The notes under the pieces were generated by a model. The model made no database searches and had not been told where the DNA came from. It worked only from the letters and a program-made list of their open reading frames with translations. From contig JAAONU010000001.1 of the NCBI GenBank assembly GCA_012932295.1, forward strand, positions 32,519,449 through 32,583,448: a stretch of DNA of 64,000 nucleotides. The letters run 5' to 3'. A program made the position numbers and the translations under genes. This DNA is from Cyclina sinensis (taxonomy: Eukaryota > Mollusca > Bivalvia > Venerida > Veneridae). Below, in pieces: positions 23,701 through 36,400 of this stretch. The stretch's first letter is position 1. Every line of letters starts with the position of its first letter.

Positions 23701-25710
23701 CTAAGAAATAAGTAGACAGCCTGATAAATAAGTAGACATGTCCAGCAACAGCAACACAAGTTCAGAAATTATAGTAATTATACGTGGGAAAAACGTAGAG
23801 AGTCTAAGAAATAAGTAGACAGCCTGATAAATGAGTAGACATGTCCAGCAACAGCAACACAAGTTCAGAAATTATAGTAATTATACGTGGGAAAAACGTA
23901 GAGAGTCTAAGAAATAAGTAGACAGCCTGATAAATAAGTAGACATGTCCAACAACAGCAACACAAGTTCAGAAATTATAGTAATTATACGTTGGAAAAAC
24001 GTAGAGAGTCTAAGAAATAAGTAGACAGCCTGATAAATAAGTAGACATGTCCAACAACAGCAACACAAGTTCAGAAATTATAGTAATTATACGTGGGAAA
24101 AACGTAGAGAGTCTAAGAAGTAAGTAGACATCCTTAGAAATAAGTAGACATGTCCAGCAACTGCGACACAACTTCAGAAAGTATAGTAATTATACCTGGG
24201 AAAAACGTAGAGGGTGTATGAAATAAGCAGACAGCCTGATAAATAAGTAGACATGCCCAGAAACTGCGACACAAGTTCAGAAAGTATAGTAATTATAAGT
24301 GGTAAAAACGTAGACAGTTTAAGAAATAAGTAGACAGCCTGATAAATAAGTAGACATGTCCAGCAACTGCGACACAACTTCAGAAAGTATAGTAATTATA
24401 CGTGGGAAAAACGTAGAGAGTCTAAGAAATAAGTAGACAGTCCGATAAATAAGTAGACATGTCCAACAACTGCGACACAACTTCAGAAAGTATAGTAATT
24501 ATACCTGGGAAAAACGTAGAGCGTCTATGAAATAAGCAGACTGCCTGATAAATAAGTAGACATGCCCAGAAACTGCGACACAAGTTCAGAAAGTATAGTA
24601 ATTATAAGTGGTAAAAACGTAGACAGTTTAAGAAATTAGTAGACAGCCTGATAAATAAGTAGACATGTCCAACAACTGCGACACAACTTCAGAAAGTATA
24701 GTAATTATACCTGGGAAAAACGTAGAGCGTCTATGAAATAAGCAGATTGCCTGATAAATAAGTAGACATGCCCAGAAACTGCGACACAAGTTCAGAAAGT
24801 ATAGTAATTATAAGTGGTAAAAACGTAGACAGTTTAAGAAATAAGTAGACAGCCTGATAAATAAGTAGACATGTCCAGCAACTGCGACACAACTTCAGAA
24901 AGTATAGTAATTATACCTGGGAAAAACGTAGAGAGTCTAAGAAATAAGTAGACAGTCCGATAAATAAGTAGACATGCCCAGCAACAGCGACACAAGTTCA
25001 GAAAGTATAGTAATTATACGTGAGAAAAACGTAGAGAATCTAAGAAATAAGTAGACAGCCTGATAAATAAGTAGACATGTCCAGCAACTGCGACACAAGT
25101 TCAGGAAGTATAGTTATTATACGTGAGAAAAATGTAGAGAGTCTAAGAAATAAGTAGACAGCCTGATAAATAAATAGACATGTCTAGCAACTGAGACACA
25201 ACTTCGGAAAGTATAGTTTTTATACGTGAGAAAAATGAATAGAGTCTAAGAAATAAGTAGACAACCTGATAAATAAGTAGACATGTCCAGCAACTGCGAC
25301 ACAAGTTCAAAAAGTATAGTAATTATACCTGGGAAAAACGTAGACAGTTTAAGAAATATGTAGACAGCCTGATAAATAAGTAGACATGCCCAGCAACTGC
25401 GACACAACTTTAGAAAGTATAGTAATTATAAGTGATGAAAACGTAGAGAGTCTAAGAAATAAGTAGACAGCCTGATAAATAAGTAGACATGCCCAGCAAC
25501 TGCGACACAACTTCAGAAAATATAGTAATTATAAGTGAGAAAAATGCAGAGAATCTAAGAAATAAGTAGACAGCCTGATAAATTAGTAGAGAAATCCAGC
25601 AACTGCGACACAAGTTCAAAAAGTATAGTAATTATACCTGGGAAAAACGTAGAGAGTCTAAGAAATAAGTAGACATCCTGATAAATAAGTAGACATGTCC
25701 ATCAAAAAGT
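20742..25710 (-). repeat. 103-bp tandem array, right (about 48 units, inverted)
   Basis: The same 103-bp unit as at 4263-7200, in reverse orientation (plus strand reads 'aaataagtagacatgtccag', 'aagttcagaaagtatagtaa'). The inner edge (20742-21200) is the most degenerate, with missing or altered subrepeats. Higher-order structure is visible: variants such as 'gatggtctacgaaataag' recur at about 21428 and 21634 (206 bp apart), and 'tatgaaataagcaga' at about 24218, 24527 and 24733 (309 and 206 bp apart). Confidence 0.95.
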
Positions 25711-25906
25711 TCAGAGTTGTAGCATCTTTCTTACTGTAAACTTTAATAATCATATTTTATAGGTTGAAACACATTTAAAAGATGCTTATTATAAAACCTA
25801 ATGTTTTATTACTTGATAATTATAATTTTATGGACAATTTTATTTGATTCTGTGTTTTGAGATGACCCCTTTTATCATATTAGCCTATTCCCGCCTAAAT
25901 GTATTC

Positions 25907-25916
25907 GCGCATGCGC
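25907..25916. promoter_or_regulatory. NRF1-like palindrome GCGCATGCGC in right end
   Basis: Mirror copy of the decamer at 4062-4071, at the same distance from the terminus. It is a match to the NRF1 consensus core. Any role in transcription is inference. Confidence 0.4.
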
Positions 25917-25965
25917 CGAACGGGGTATGTCTACTTTTTTCTCAGTCTACTTATTTCTCGTTACA

Positions 25966-25969
25966 CCGG
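25966..25969. repeat. Target-site duplication, right copy (CCGG)
   Basis: CCGG directly follows the GTTACA end of the element and matches 4009-4012. Confidence 0.8.
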
Positions 25970-26766
25970 CATGGTCACCTACGCAAACGTTATCATGTAT
26001 TTTCTCCTAAAAACATCTTTCTTGATAGATTTAAATGTCAAATGGAGTAAACAGGGTTGGAAATAAGTGCCAGTTAGAATGTTCTATTCAAGGTAAGCTT
26101 GACTTTCCTCGTAGAGTCGAGATCACTGCATTTTCGACACTTTTCAATATCCTGTTTTATCGCATTCATTAACATTTTTGTGTGTTTTCTTTTTTTCACG
26201 AATGCTACACAAATCGGCAAAAAGCTGGGAGAAAGCAGACTCGGGCGAGAATTCGTAAATAATACGAGATTATCTTGCTCGTAGTCTTAATGTCAAACTT
26301 AACAATCCACCGCATAAAAGTTTTACTTTTCTTACCCGAGTGTCCAATTTCCACCGCAAAACCAGCGTTGTACACCGCAGACCAGCGTTACTTGCACCAC
26401 CTCCTCTCGTAACGTATTTATCAATACTTTTCTGAGATGACGAGTTTGGGATCATTTGGTTATTTTAACTCGGCGCTTTCCGATCAGTTTTTAATATTTA
26501 TATAATGTCGTTGACCTCGCAGATTTGCCTTCTGTATACAAAGTTTATGTAAAAAAATGACTTCACACGTTTCTTCAGGTTACATTCATCTTTAAAATCA
26601 TCAAGATGCATGCACGTCAAGGTACATTCTGAAAACACATTTTTTGCTTAGAAATCTTGCAAATTTGTAAACATTTATTTGGGTTTATTAGAATCAACTT
26701 TATCAAATCATTATGTTGTATACCGTTGTATCCACGAGAAACACGTTCTTATTCCGTCTCCTGTTT

Positions 26767-26807
<41 letters not shown>

Positions 26808-27464
26808 GGAGCTGGTTTATAATAGATATTTATTCACTGCTTTGTCATTACGCCAGAATGTTTCAACTACTGATACCTCCTGCTTTTAAGGTCAATTCAA
26901 TTTTTTTTTTCAATAACCACTGAGCCAAAGAATCGATTCCCTTACGCAGGTGTCAGAGGTTTACAGTAATTAGTTTTGTTTCATCTATTTTTGGGCTGCG
27001 TGTTTATGCTGAAGCAGAAACCATGACGTAATAATGACAGTTCGTTCTTCATAACAGATTCAGTAATCAATTTTATTATTACACGCATATAAATAACACT
27101 ATTCGTAGATATTTTTTGCTGATAACATTTGAACATGTCTGACTTCCTCGCACTGAGAATATTTCAGAAAATACAATCTTATATGTTCTCGAAAAAGCTA
27201 TACATAAACCGTTCTTATATCTTTTGAGCAATATGATCACATGATCAATGAAGAAAATGAAAACACTGTTGAATGTTTATACCTATATTCTTTTAAAAAA
27301 GTATTTACATGAATAAACATAGTCATATGTGTTAAGACAGTGAAGACGAATGTAAATAAACTTATCATGAGAAAAATAGTGTGTGATATTGAAAGGTCAT
27401 TGTAACTATCTTGTTCGCTTCATGAACACTATGGTAAAACAAAGCACGTCAGAAGTCAAGAACG
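25970..27464. other. Right flank, between transposon and the 16-exon gene
   Basis: No supported exon. A (TG)n microsatellite lies at about 26768-26806. An AATAAA on the minus strand at about 27072-27078 is a possible polyadenylation signal, about 390 bp beyond the stop codon of the minus-strand gene; others may exist. Confidence 0.45.
26768..26806. repeat. (TG)n microsatellite
   Basis: A gtgtgtgt run of roughly 38 bp with one gc interruption near its start. Confidence 0.9.
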
Positions 27465-30400
27465 TCATAGCTGTATTTCTATTTCTTCCCCTGTTGCCGT
27501 TCTTTCAAGATTTGTGTTATATAGCTTGTATACTTCGGGCAAGTCAAACATGGAGAATGTAAATGAGCGAGTAAATGCCAGATCATTTGGTTTAGCCATT
27601 TCAGATTTCTTTCTTGTCCTTTTGCCCAGCAGTTCCAGATTGTCAACAGTGAGGGTCTTCTTTAGACCTTTGTCTGAAACAAAATTATAGCATCAACATT
27701 ATTCGGTTGTCTGTTTAAAACAAATTGTTTCAGATCTCTTTACAGACTTACTGTTTGTTTATCTGTGTGTAAAAGTAAGATCTGTCGCTGCAAATCTAGC
27801 AACGTCACCTGGAATAGGTACAAATCCTCTGTATGTATTCACTCGCAAACTTACTACGGTACAATGCGGTATACACGTTTTCTTGCCCTTAATTGCGATC
27901 AACATATCTGTCGAAATCGTTCTCCTTAATACTTCTACAGTGTCTGTACTTATTTTTTTTTCTTTAACAAAGAAGAAACTCCATGACTAGATGCGAGATC
28001 GATAGCCTGTAATTATAATCAAACAATTATCAGAATAAACAAAAGTAACATGACACAATTGCGTTAATGATGCTCTAGTGTCTGATTCAATCATTGATTT
28101 CTTTATCTCTTACTGGCATTGTTAAAATAAAGCTATTAGATATGATACAAACGCTTATTACTGTCGTCCACGTGCGAATTGATTCTCGTCTTGTACCCAT
28201 ACAACGTACGTAAATAGTAATCTTTCAGCGTTAAATCAGGTACTGTCTGAGACCCCTTCAGTGAACCCTTGGTTTGTGTCACCTGTAGTGTAGACTGTGT
28301 TCGATGACTTTCCTCAAAGCTCTTTGTTGGCTTCACTTTTACCTTAGAAGAAGAGAAATAAGATAAATTATAGTGTGTACTAGTATAAGTGGATATTTTC
28401 GCGCGTCAGAAAGTTCGCGAAATCACAATTCTAGAAGTTTTCAGAAGTTTCGCGGGCGGAAATGTTCACGAATTTCGAAATTAGTATCTGTACTAGTATA
28501 CTAGTATATAGTTGTTCATGCGTACATCTCTATTCTTGTTTTTTCATTAAATCTACAAACAAACAAAATAACAGAATCGTGAAAGTACATGTAGTTCCTT
28601 TTAGCACCCGAGTCAGCTGTATGAAGAAAAGCAGTAAACAAACCTTTAAAATGATTACCTTTAATGATCTGTCAGTGCTCTCAAAGCTTCCTTTCGTACT
28701 GGGACGCGGAATGGTCTGGGATCTGGAGGTTTTGGTCAAGGAAGGGAGATTGACAATTTGCTTATTGATGTTTAAGGCTACTTTCTTGCCTGTCAAAAAG
28801 AAATAATTTCAAAGATTACAGGTTTTCATAGAAACACACTGATTCACATTTCCCCAGTAATCTGAACGAAGTTACCTTTCTAAAACATTACTGAGCACGA
28901 AGCATCTTACACTTCATTATAATTACAGCGTTCGATCATATTTTTTATGTAGCCTACACTGGCGCAATACTGCTGAATCCATCAACAACGGTCAAAAACA
29001 TTTACCTCCCAAAAGAAAACTTTATTGCGTATATTACAGCATTGGCAAATATATGACTACTGCAACAGAATCCAATTAAGCGGATGTAATAGTAAATCAA
29101 CAAATGTAAACTTAAGGTAAAGAAACCCAAATGCTAAAGAACTGATATCAACCATGATCTAGCTATTTTCTTGAATTTATTCGACAAAGCTGCACTTGGA
29201 TACATTCTTTTATACCATAACAAGAGGCGCCTGGTGATACACGTGAACGTTTTTCTTGCATTGATTTATGTGGTTATTTTTTACCTGCACACTTAAGTCT
29301 ACCTTCTAAAGAATGCTGTAACTGACTTGTGAACAGCTTACCAGACATTTCCCGCGTATTTGTAGACACTCGAATTTAACGCCTTGATTCTAGTCGTAAA
29401 CCATTAAGGAGGTAGAATATAATAATACGTTGTTTGGTCTTAAAAGATTAAAGTCTGTGATTTACCCCATTGCAATACACGTTCTTGGTAAGAAAGTAAA
29501 TCCTTAAGTGTCTTCAACTTGGACAGGTCTCAAGTTACCATTTACAAAATGAATAGTTAGGCAGAATAGCTTTCTTTCAATAAAATACTCACTTTTCTTT
29601 GCCTGTCTCTCTTTACTGCGCTGAACGAATTCAGGTTGCTTGATCTGTCGAAAAGGAATTTTGTCAGTACTTCTGTTTTCTCTAGTGTCTCTGGTGTTAT
29701 CTCTAGTGTCTCTGGTGTTTTCACTAGGGTCTCTCTTATTTTCTCTAGTGCCTCTGGTGTTTTCTTTAGTGTTTCTGGTGTTTTCTCTAGTGTCGCTGGT
29801 GTTTTCTATAATGTCGATTGTGTTTTCTCTAGTGTCTCTGATGTTTTCTCTGGTGTCTCTGGTGCTTTTTGTAGTGTCTCTGTTATTTTCTCTTGTGTCC
29901 GGATCACAGTATATCAAGCTACAGCTCGGAGTACTCGTGCGAGACAAAGGTTTTGGTTTCGATTCGAAGGAGCATATTTTTCTGAAATGGTGAAAAGAGT
30001 TTGCTTTAATAGTTAAACGGCCATACACTATATAATCAGTTAACAAAACTAGATTTTAATTCTATATATAATAGTTGTTTGTAGTATTTCTACTTTCAAC
30101 TGAAAATAAATAGTGTTTGCCATTTAAAAAAATGCATGCCACGATAGTCGCATCTTTAAGGTGGATTATTGTTAACCATTTATTTTATGAATGTTATAGT
30201 TACTTACTTTGTCTCAGATGTTTGTGAACGGGACCATTTTGTATACGAGCAAGGGTAAACTTGTTCTGAAACATCAACCGGACATTTAACTTTTGTCTGG
30301 ATAGCTTTATGTTGCTGATTCCCTATTGATTCTTGAACAGGACTTTGGCATGGAGTCTCTGTAATGCTGAAATACAAATATCAGCCCTCTGCTGTACAGA

Positions 30401-33400
30401 CAAGTAATCGAATGCAATTCGATATGTTGAACCATTTATACAAACTTCTATATACATATTTTTTTACAAGTTTACAAGGCAACTACAGTGTAATACTGCA
30501 ATGAATATTTTAGCAACAACAAATTGAACAGAAAAAAACTAAGAACATGGCTTTATATTGTTCTTTACTTTCAGGACAGCAGATTGGAAATAAGGCACAT
30601 TGAACCTGAATTCGATGATTGCAGACAGTCAAATTTGTCTTTATACTATCGCAAACTTGTACTGAATCAATCACTTTTTACTATGATCTTCAATCTTATT
30701 GTTGTGAGTAAGCTTTTGTGGATAGAATCTTTTGATTTAATCTATTCTATTTTATGTCCCACAATTGTATCAAGCAATGACCAAAAAGAACAGTCATGCT
30801 TCACTTTATGGGTTTGTATGTGTTATAATGGCGAATAAATCAAGATTTGATAGGCTACAAAGTTTCAGCAGACCATCAAACTTTCACATTTCTCGTCTTA
30901 AAATGGCCAACCGCCGACGACGATACAACACATTTCATCGAAAGACAATTGTTTCTCAGAAAACGGCAGCTTGTTGAAAATCACATTTCGTCCATGATTA
31001 AACTACTGGTGACCATATCAAAATATAGCCGACAGAGTATGCTACAATGCTATAAGTGTAGCCTAGTTATTATCTATGATGCTAACTGGTACTCCTTTGT
31101 CCTCATAGCAGATTCACAACTGTTTCGAACTTGTCTACCAACGTTCTGATCAACCGTCTTCCAGCTGGGACCAGAAACGAGTGTTTGTCACCTCCAGAGT
31201 GTTCACAAGTTTTTCCACCTGTGTTAGTGATCTAGTTTTTGACTCAGTGCGGCCCAGTTCTAAATCGTCCGAGAGATCATTAAAACAAGCATGCTTAGCA
31301 AGTTTCATGAAGACTGGGTAAAATATATTTGGCTCGTAGAATGTTCGCAATGTTTTTCTTTTGATAGTGGCTGGTGACCTAGTTTTAGAAACCACATCTT
31401 GTCCAAGAGATGACTCAGTAAAACATTCTGGGCAAGATTTTTGAAAGGTCAGTAAAAAAAATAGCCTCTACAGTGTTGACAGGGCCATCACAGAAGATTA
31501 CACGGGGCTCAGGTAAACTGAAAATGTAATAGTTAACTCACCAAATATAAGGTTCGTATTCGTCTGGTGTTAACTCAGCAGCACTATCTTCGGTTGCAAT
31601 GCTTGTAATCTCTTTACAGATATCTTGGCACTCAAAAGTATTTTCATTCTGTTTTACATCGTCGGCATTGCTAAAGTCAAGGCTACAAATGTTGTCAGTA
31701 TCTTCACAGCCGACATCTCCCCCCTCTTCACTGTCGTAGTTCATATCGTCAATATTAGGAAGCCAGTCATTCTGTTCAAGATCTTCTAAATGATCTATAA
31801 AATCAGAAAGGAGAAAACTGCAGTCAAGGGATAGCATTTTCCTCCTTTCAACTAAACTGTATCATCCTTTGACGATATAACTGAAAAACCAATAAACGTA
31901 CTTATCATTAGAGGAACATTATACTTTTTAAGTTTTAATTATTTTTCCTCAGAAAATATATACATGTACTCATATAAGCACAAGAAACTGGGTAAATAAA
32001 GTAATACCGGGTGGCGTGCTTTGCAGACGTTTGAGTATTTCTGACTTATAGTGTTCGAGATATGGCCAGGAGCACAGGTCATCTGATGCACTTTTACTCG
32101 GACTGTTTTGTAAAACTTTTTGTTCACCAGCCGCAGTACTCTCTATCTGCTGTACAGATGAAGAACTTTGCAGACTAACGTCTGACTGCCATTCTGAACT
32201 AGCGTCATATAACGACACTGAAGAGTCTTGTTCTTGCACATCATCGTCTGGCGTCTTTCGTAAACTATTTATGTCCCTTCGGCGGCGTCTGTTGCGCACG
32301 CGTGGTGTGTCACGCGACCCGTTAGGAGTCTGTGGTACAGGTCCGTGAATTTCTTCGTACATTCTATCAATAATTCTTTCCATGGCTTCAGTCCTAAATG
32401 ACAACAAAAATATCTTAATCAGTAAACAAACAGCATCACAACAACAGCATTTAATTATCACTATTAAAAGCTATAGGATGGTTCCGTTGTTATTTTTCAT
32501 TTTAAATATTAAATACACAGCCACATTTATTCAAGCTCGATCTGATACACATTCTTTCAAGACAAACATGTTGCCCTCGAGACACAACAATTAAAACATT
32601 TACTCGAGAGAGATGAACCAGCAATGATACAGCAAACTACAGTTATAGATTCGTGGATTAAAACACATCCTGTCAAAGGACAAATCTCAAAACTTTACCA
32701 AGATGACAGCCGAAAACTTTGCAAGCAGATGCCCCGACAAATGGACTACTGCAGGAATCATAAGAAGTTTTTATCCAAATAAGGAAAAGATGTAAAGAAA
32801 ACTACAAACCTTTCGTCATTTTCGTCCGAGCTGTCACTGGCATGGACCACATTTGCTCGCTTGGCTTCCGATTGTTTCTTTCGACGGCGCCGCTTCCAGC
32901 GGTTGTAACGTTTGTCAACCATGGCTTCGAAGCAGAACTGCTGACCCGTAGGTAGGGATGGGTCTGAGATAGAAATTACATTCCAGGTTAACTACACGTA
33001 GTGAATTTTGAAAATTACGTCTCTTTACTTGTATACTAACCTAAAAACTAAGTAAAAACGGAATAATTAATAAAAAAGGTAAGTGTTTTTTTCTATAAAA
33101 GATTAAACCTACCATTTTGGGTGTAAAGTTTCGACCTCTGCAAACGTCTAAGAAATGTATCACATGAATCATCCACTTCCGGTGAAGTGTTTAGTACCGG
33201 CTCGTTGTCCCCAGTGAAAGACACCCACTGTGTACATGGTATTTCACGGTCGGGAACTATAAGCGTTGAACTCATCGTGCTGAAATTGTATAAATGATCG
33301 GTCTAAAGGTTAATTTTATTACTGAAACAAGCAGAAAATTCATATATTTGCACATTATATTGAAGCCGTGAGTCAGTAGACAAAAGGGCAAATCCTTAGA

Positions 33401-36400
33401 CCAAAATCATAGCAGTTGACGTTCGAACCCAGAAAACGGACTCCAAAGAGCTTTTAAAAAGAAATTTTAAAAAGTTTTGTGTAACTTGTAACTTTTACAA
33501 ATTACAAAACAATACATGTAAGTGCTTTTAACATTCCCTCTGGCTCACATGTACCGTTACATAGAACCATATATTATAAGGCAGACGATCACCATGTATA
33601 AGTCTTGGACACTTACTAGACGACATACACTCCTGGCGCGATCTGCACTTGTTTATTGTACATTTCTATCAGGAACAAAACGTCACGACGCTTACTGTGC
33701 TTTTTTCTCTAAGTAAATATATATTATAAAGTGAAATAATCTTTATAGTGATCACGTGGTGTCGGAATCTATCCACGAAATTTGTAATCCATCGTTTTCG
33801 TTCGGATCAAAATGTACACCTCACAATAAATATCACGATAAAGCAGCGTGCTGCATTAACAGGGCGATATTCTGTTTGCCATGAAAACTTCCATTGTCAA
33901 TTGAATTATAATTCCACTGCCGACAACTTTCCTTCGTTAATGAAGCAAACACTGCTCCATACTTATTTAGTTATTCAAAGAAAATAACAGCAAATATCTG
34001 ATATATAAGATGTTATCATTTCTCGCGACAATATTGATCAACTTCCTTTGTCACCTGTACAGTCACAAAATAAGTTTACATAAACCAATCATTGCTCCAA
34101 ATTTCACATAATTACTTAAACCAAATATTTAAAATCCTATAAAAACTAACTGTGTAAGTCGATCCAGCAATATGAAAGAAATTTTTTCCATTGATTAAAA
34201 ACACAGAGACAGACCTTGGCTGTTTTTACGCTAATGTCTCTACACGAGTTTGAACTGTTCAACAACAAAAGATAGTGATCATTATCACTGACTATATAAA
34301 ACCTCAATTAATTTGTCAAGTTTTTTTTACGAATACTGTATATTTTAAAAGCATTTCACTTCAGTCTGTTTTTCTTTTCACTATCAACCTGTTTATTGAT
34401 CGGGCGTTAAGAATACAATATATTGTTGAATTCCAATTATTTACGTCGTATAATAAAAATGTCTGTACAAACTTAATTATATGAAATACGAGTTTCTCCC
34501 GCTTTCGTCAATAAAAACTGGATAAAAATAGATGAATCGAATCTATATGAGAACAATATTAGTTTTACAATAATAATATGTAGTCTGAGTTTATATATTG
34601 TCAGTACCGGTTGCCCATATGACCAACGCCGGTAATAATGAGGTATTATTTAGATCAAAACACCGCAAGATGGAGTACCAGTAATAAATATCCGAATGGG
34701 AACAGGCTAAAATGGGCATTCCTTAGGAATGACATAAATGGATCATCCTTCTCTCTAAAGAACTTCCAGTATATAGCTTTAACAGAAAGAACCTCATCCA
34801 CATATTATATCATTACGAATTATTAAGATTTTGCAAGCAAACGGACGAACTGATGGACAGAGGATCTAACAACTGAGGACATAACATTGTATTACAGGTT
34901 GTAAAGATTCAGTTTCACTTACAAGAATAGAATACTTAGTATTCTAAAATAACAGAATTTACATATGTGTTACAACTATGCCTGTTATATACACATAATT
35001 GTTTGCAAACACATCCGTTTACATTTAAAATCTGCTCAAGTTCATTTACGGTAATAAGTATTGTAAATATAAAGCTTAAATCAACGAAAAAAAAAACAAC
35101 TGAAAATTCAAGGGCTGAAATGACTATTCAAAACTGGAATGACGTCTAAATGATGAGACTTTACTCACTCAGCATGTTCTGACACACTGACATCGTTGCA
35201 GCCTTCCTCTGTTGTACCCACTGCACTCTGCTTCAGTTCTGAATTTACCTCAGTCGAAGTCGACATGTGTTCAAATGTCAAAACTGTTAAACTTGGGCAG
35301 GAGGTCAGATCTATGCTCACTGAATTACTTTTTTCATTATACTGGCTACATGATGACAAGCATGCGGATAAAGGGATTTTCGTCCCGTTCTGAGCAGTAG
35401 ATATTCTAATTTCCCCACTCTCATTTTTACTGCTTCCATTCTGTTTCGAATCAACAAGAACTGCCAGATGGGATACGGACGCATCACTTAAGCTTCGCCT
35501 GATGTTGAAATCAGCATTCTTCTTCTTTTCTTCTGATGTAGCAGGCGTTCTTTCATTTACAAATGCCAAATGTTCCAAGTGTGCGCGTTCTTCCGTCTTC
35601 GCACGTGCCGAATGAGCAGACAATGATCTATTCCAACAGATTGGCGGCAGACGTAAGTCTTGATTGGTACTTGAACTACAGTCTTTTTCCGCTATAAAAT
35701 AAAAGTTATAAGCAGATTTGTACGTATTCTTTTTTTCCTAAAGTGAGTTTTCTTCAATAAAATCTGTACAAGAAAAAAGACTCAACTGTTACCTTTACCA
35801 TACCATACATAACAATATTTACAGAATCAAATAAAGCCACGTGCGTGTTACAGTATAACATACATACAGGCTGACACTGCTCTATTAGAAGTTGTGTACA
35901 AACCGTGACTGTTCCAGTACAAATTTTGTATTACACTGCGACTGTTCCCAAATTATGCACAGACTGTGATTGATCTAGTTTACAGGCCTGACTGTTCTAA
36001 TGCAAGTTTTGTAAAGGTCACGACTGGGCCAGTAACGGTCTGTTCCAATGCAAGTTGTGTAAAGGTCACGACTGGGCCAGTAACGGTCTGTTCCAATGCA
36101 AGTTGTGTAAAGGTCACGACTGGGCCAGTAACGGTCTGTTCCAATGCAAGTTGTGTAAAGGTCACGACTGGGCCAGTAACGGTCTGTTCCAATGCAAGTT
36201 GTGTAAAGGTCACGACTGGACCAGTAACGGACTGTTCCAATGCAAGTTGTGTAAAGGTCACGACTGGGCCAGTAACGGCTGTTCCAATGCAAGTTGTGTA
36301 AAGGTCACGACCGGGCCAGTAACGGTCTGTTCCAATGCAAGTTGTATAAAGGTCACGACTGGACCAGTAACGGTCTGTTCCAATGCAAGTTGTGTAAAGG

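Larger units (their letters stand above)
4013..25965 (+). mobile_element. Giant Ginger1-like DNA transposon, about 22 kb
   Basis: The two ends are inverted copies of each other. From TGTAACGAGAAATAAGTAGA inward, the left 165 bases match the reverse complement of the right end with about four mismatches by eye. The inverted homology continues through about 250 bp and into long tandem arrays of a 103-bp unit, in opposite orientation at the two ends (4263-7200 and 20742-25710). CCGG flanks both outer edges. The interior (7200-20740) carries one long ORF, an integrase-Ulp1 protein, plus many smaller repeats and a 100-N gap. Ginger elements have Gypsy-like integrases and short target duplications, and some carry Ulp1-like proteases; that is family knowledge. 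The assignment of ORF and ends to one element is inference: the ORF is the only transposase-like sequence between the ends. High end identity suggests a recent insertion or ongoing gene conversion. Confidence 0.8.
20742..25965 (-). repeat. Right terminal inverted repeat (array + unique end)
   Basis: It comprises the array at 20742-25710 and the unique end at 25711-25965, which ends CTCGTTACA at 25965. Inverted to 4013-7200 but about 2 kb longer because the array is longer. Confidence 0.85.

Noticed and set aside
4263..25710. CRISPR-like array
   Set aside because: The whole 103-bp unit repeats, without unique spacers, in a eukaryotic transposon end.
4013..25965. Polinton/Maverick
   Set aside because: Size and integrase plus cysteine protease would suggest it, but there is no DNA polymerase B, ATPase or capsid gene, the integrase and protease are fused, and the duplication is 4 bp rather than 6.
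28462..28806. Plus-strand ORF of 114 codons
   Set aside because: Antisense shadow of exon 14 of the minus-strand gene plus flanking intron.
29636..30016. Plus-strand ORFs rich in Val/Ser/Phe
   Set aside because: Antisense shadow of the 21-bp coding minisatellite.
31150..31395. Minus-strand ORF of 81 codons between exons 11 and 12
   Set aside because: Lies in dispersed-repeat sequence, and exons 11 and 12 already join in phase without it.
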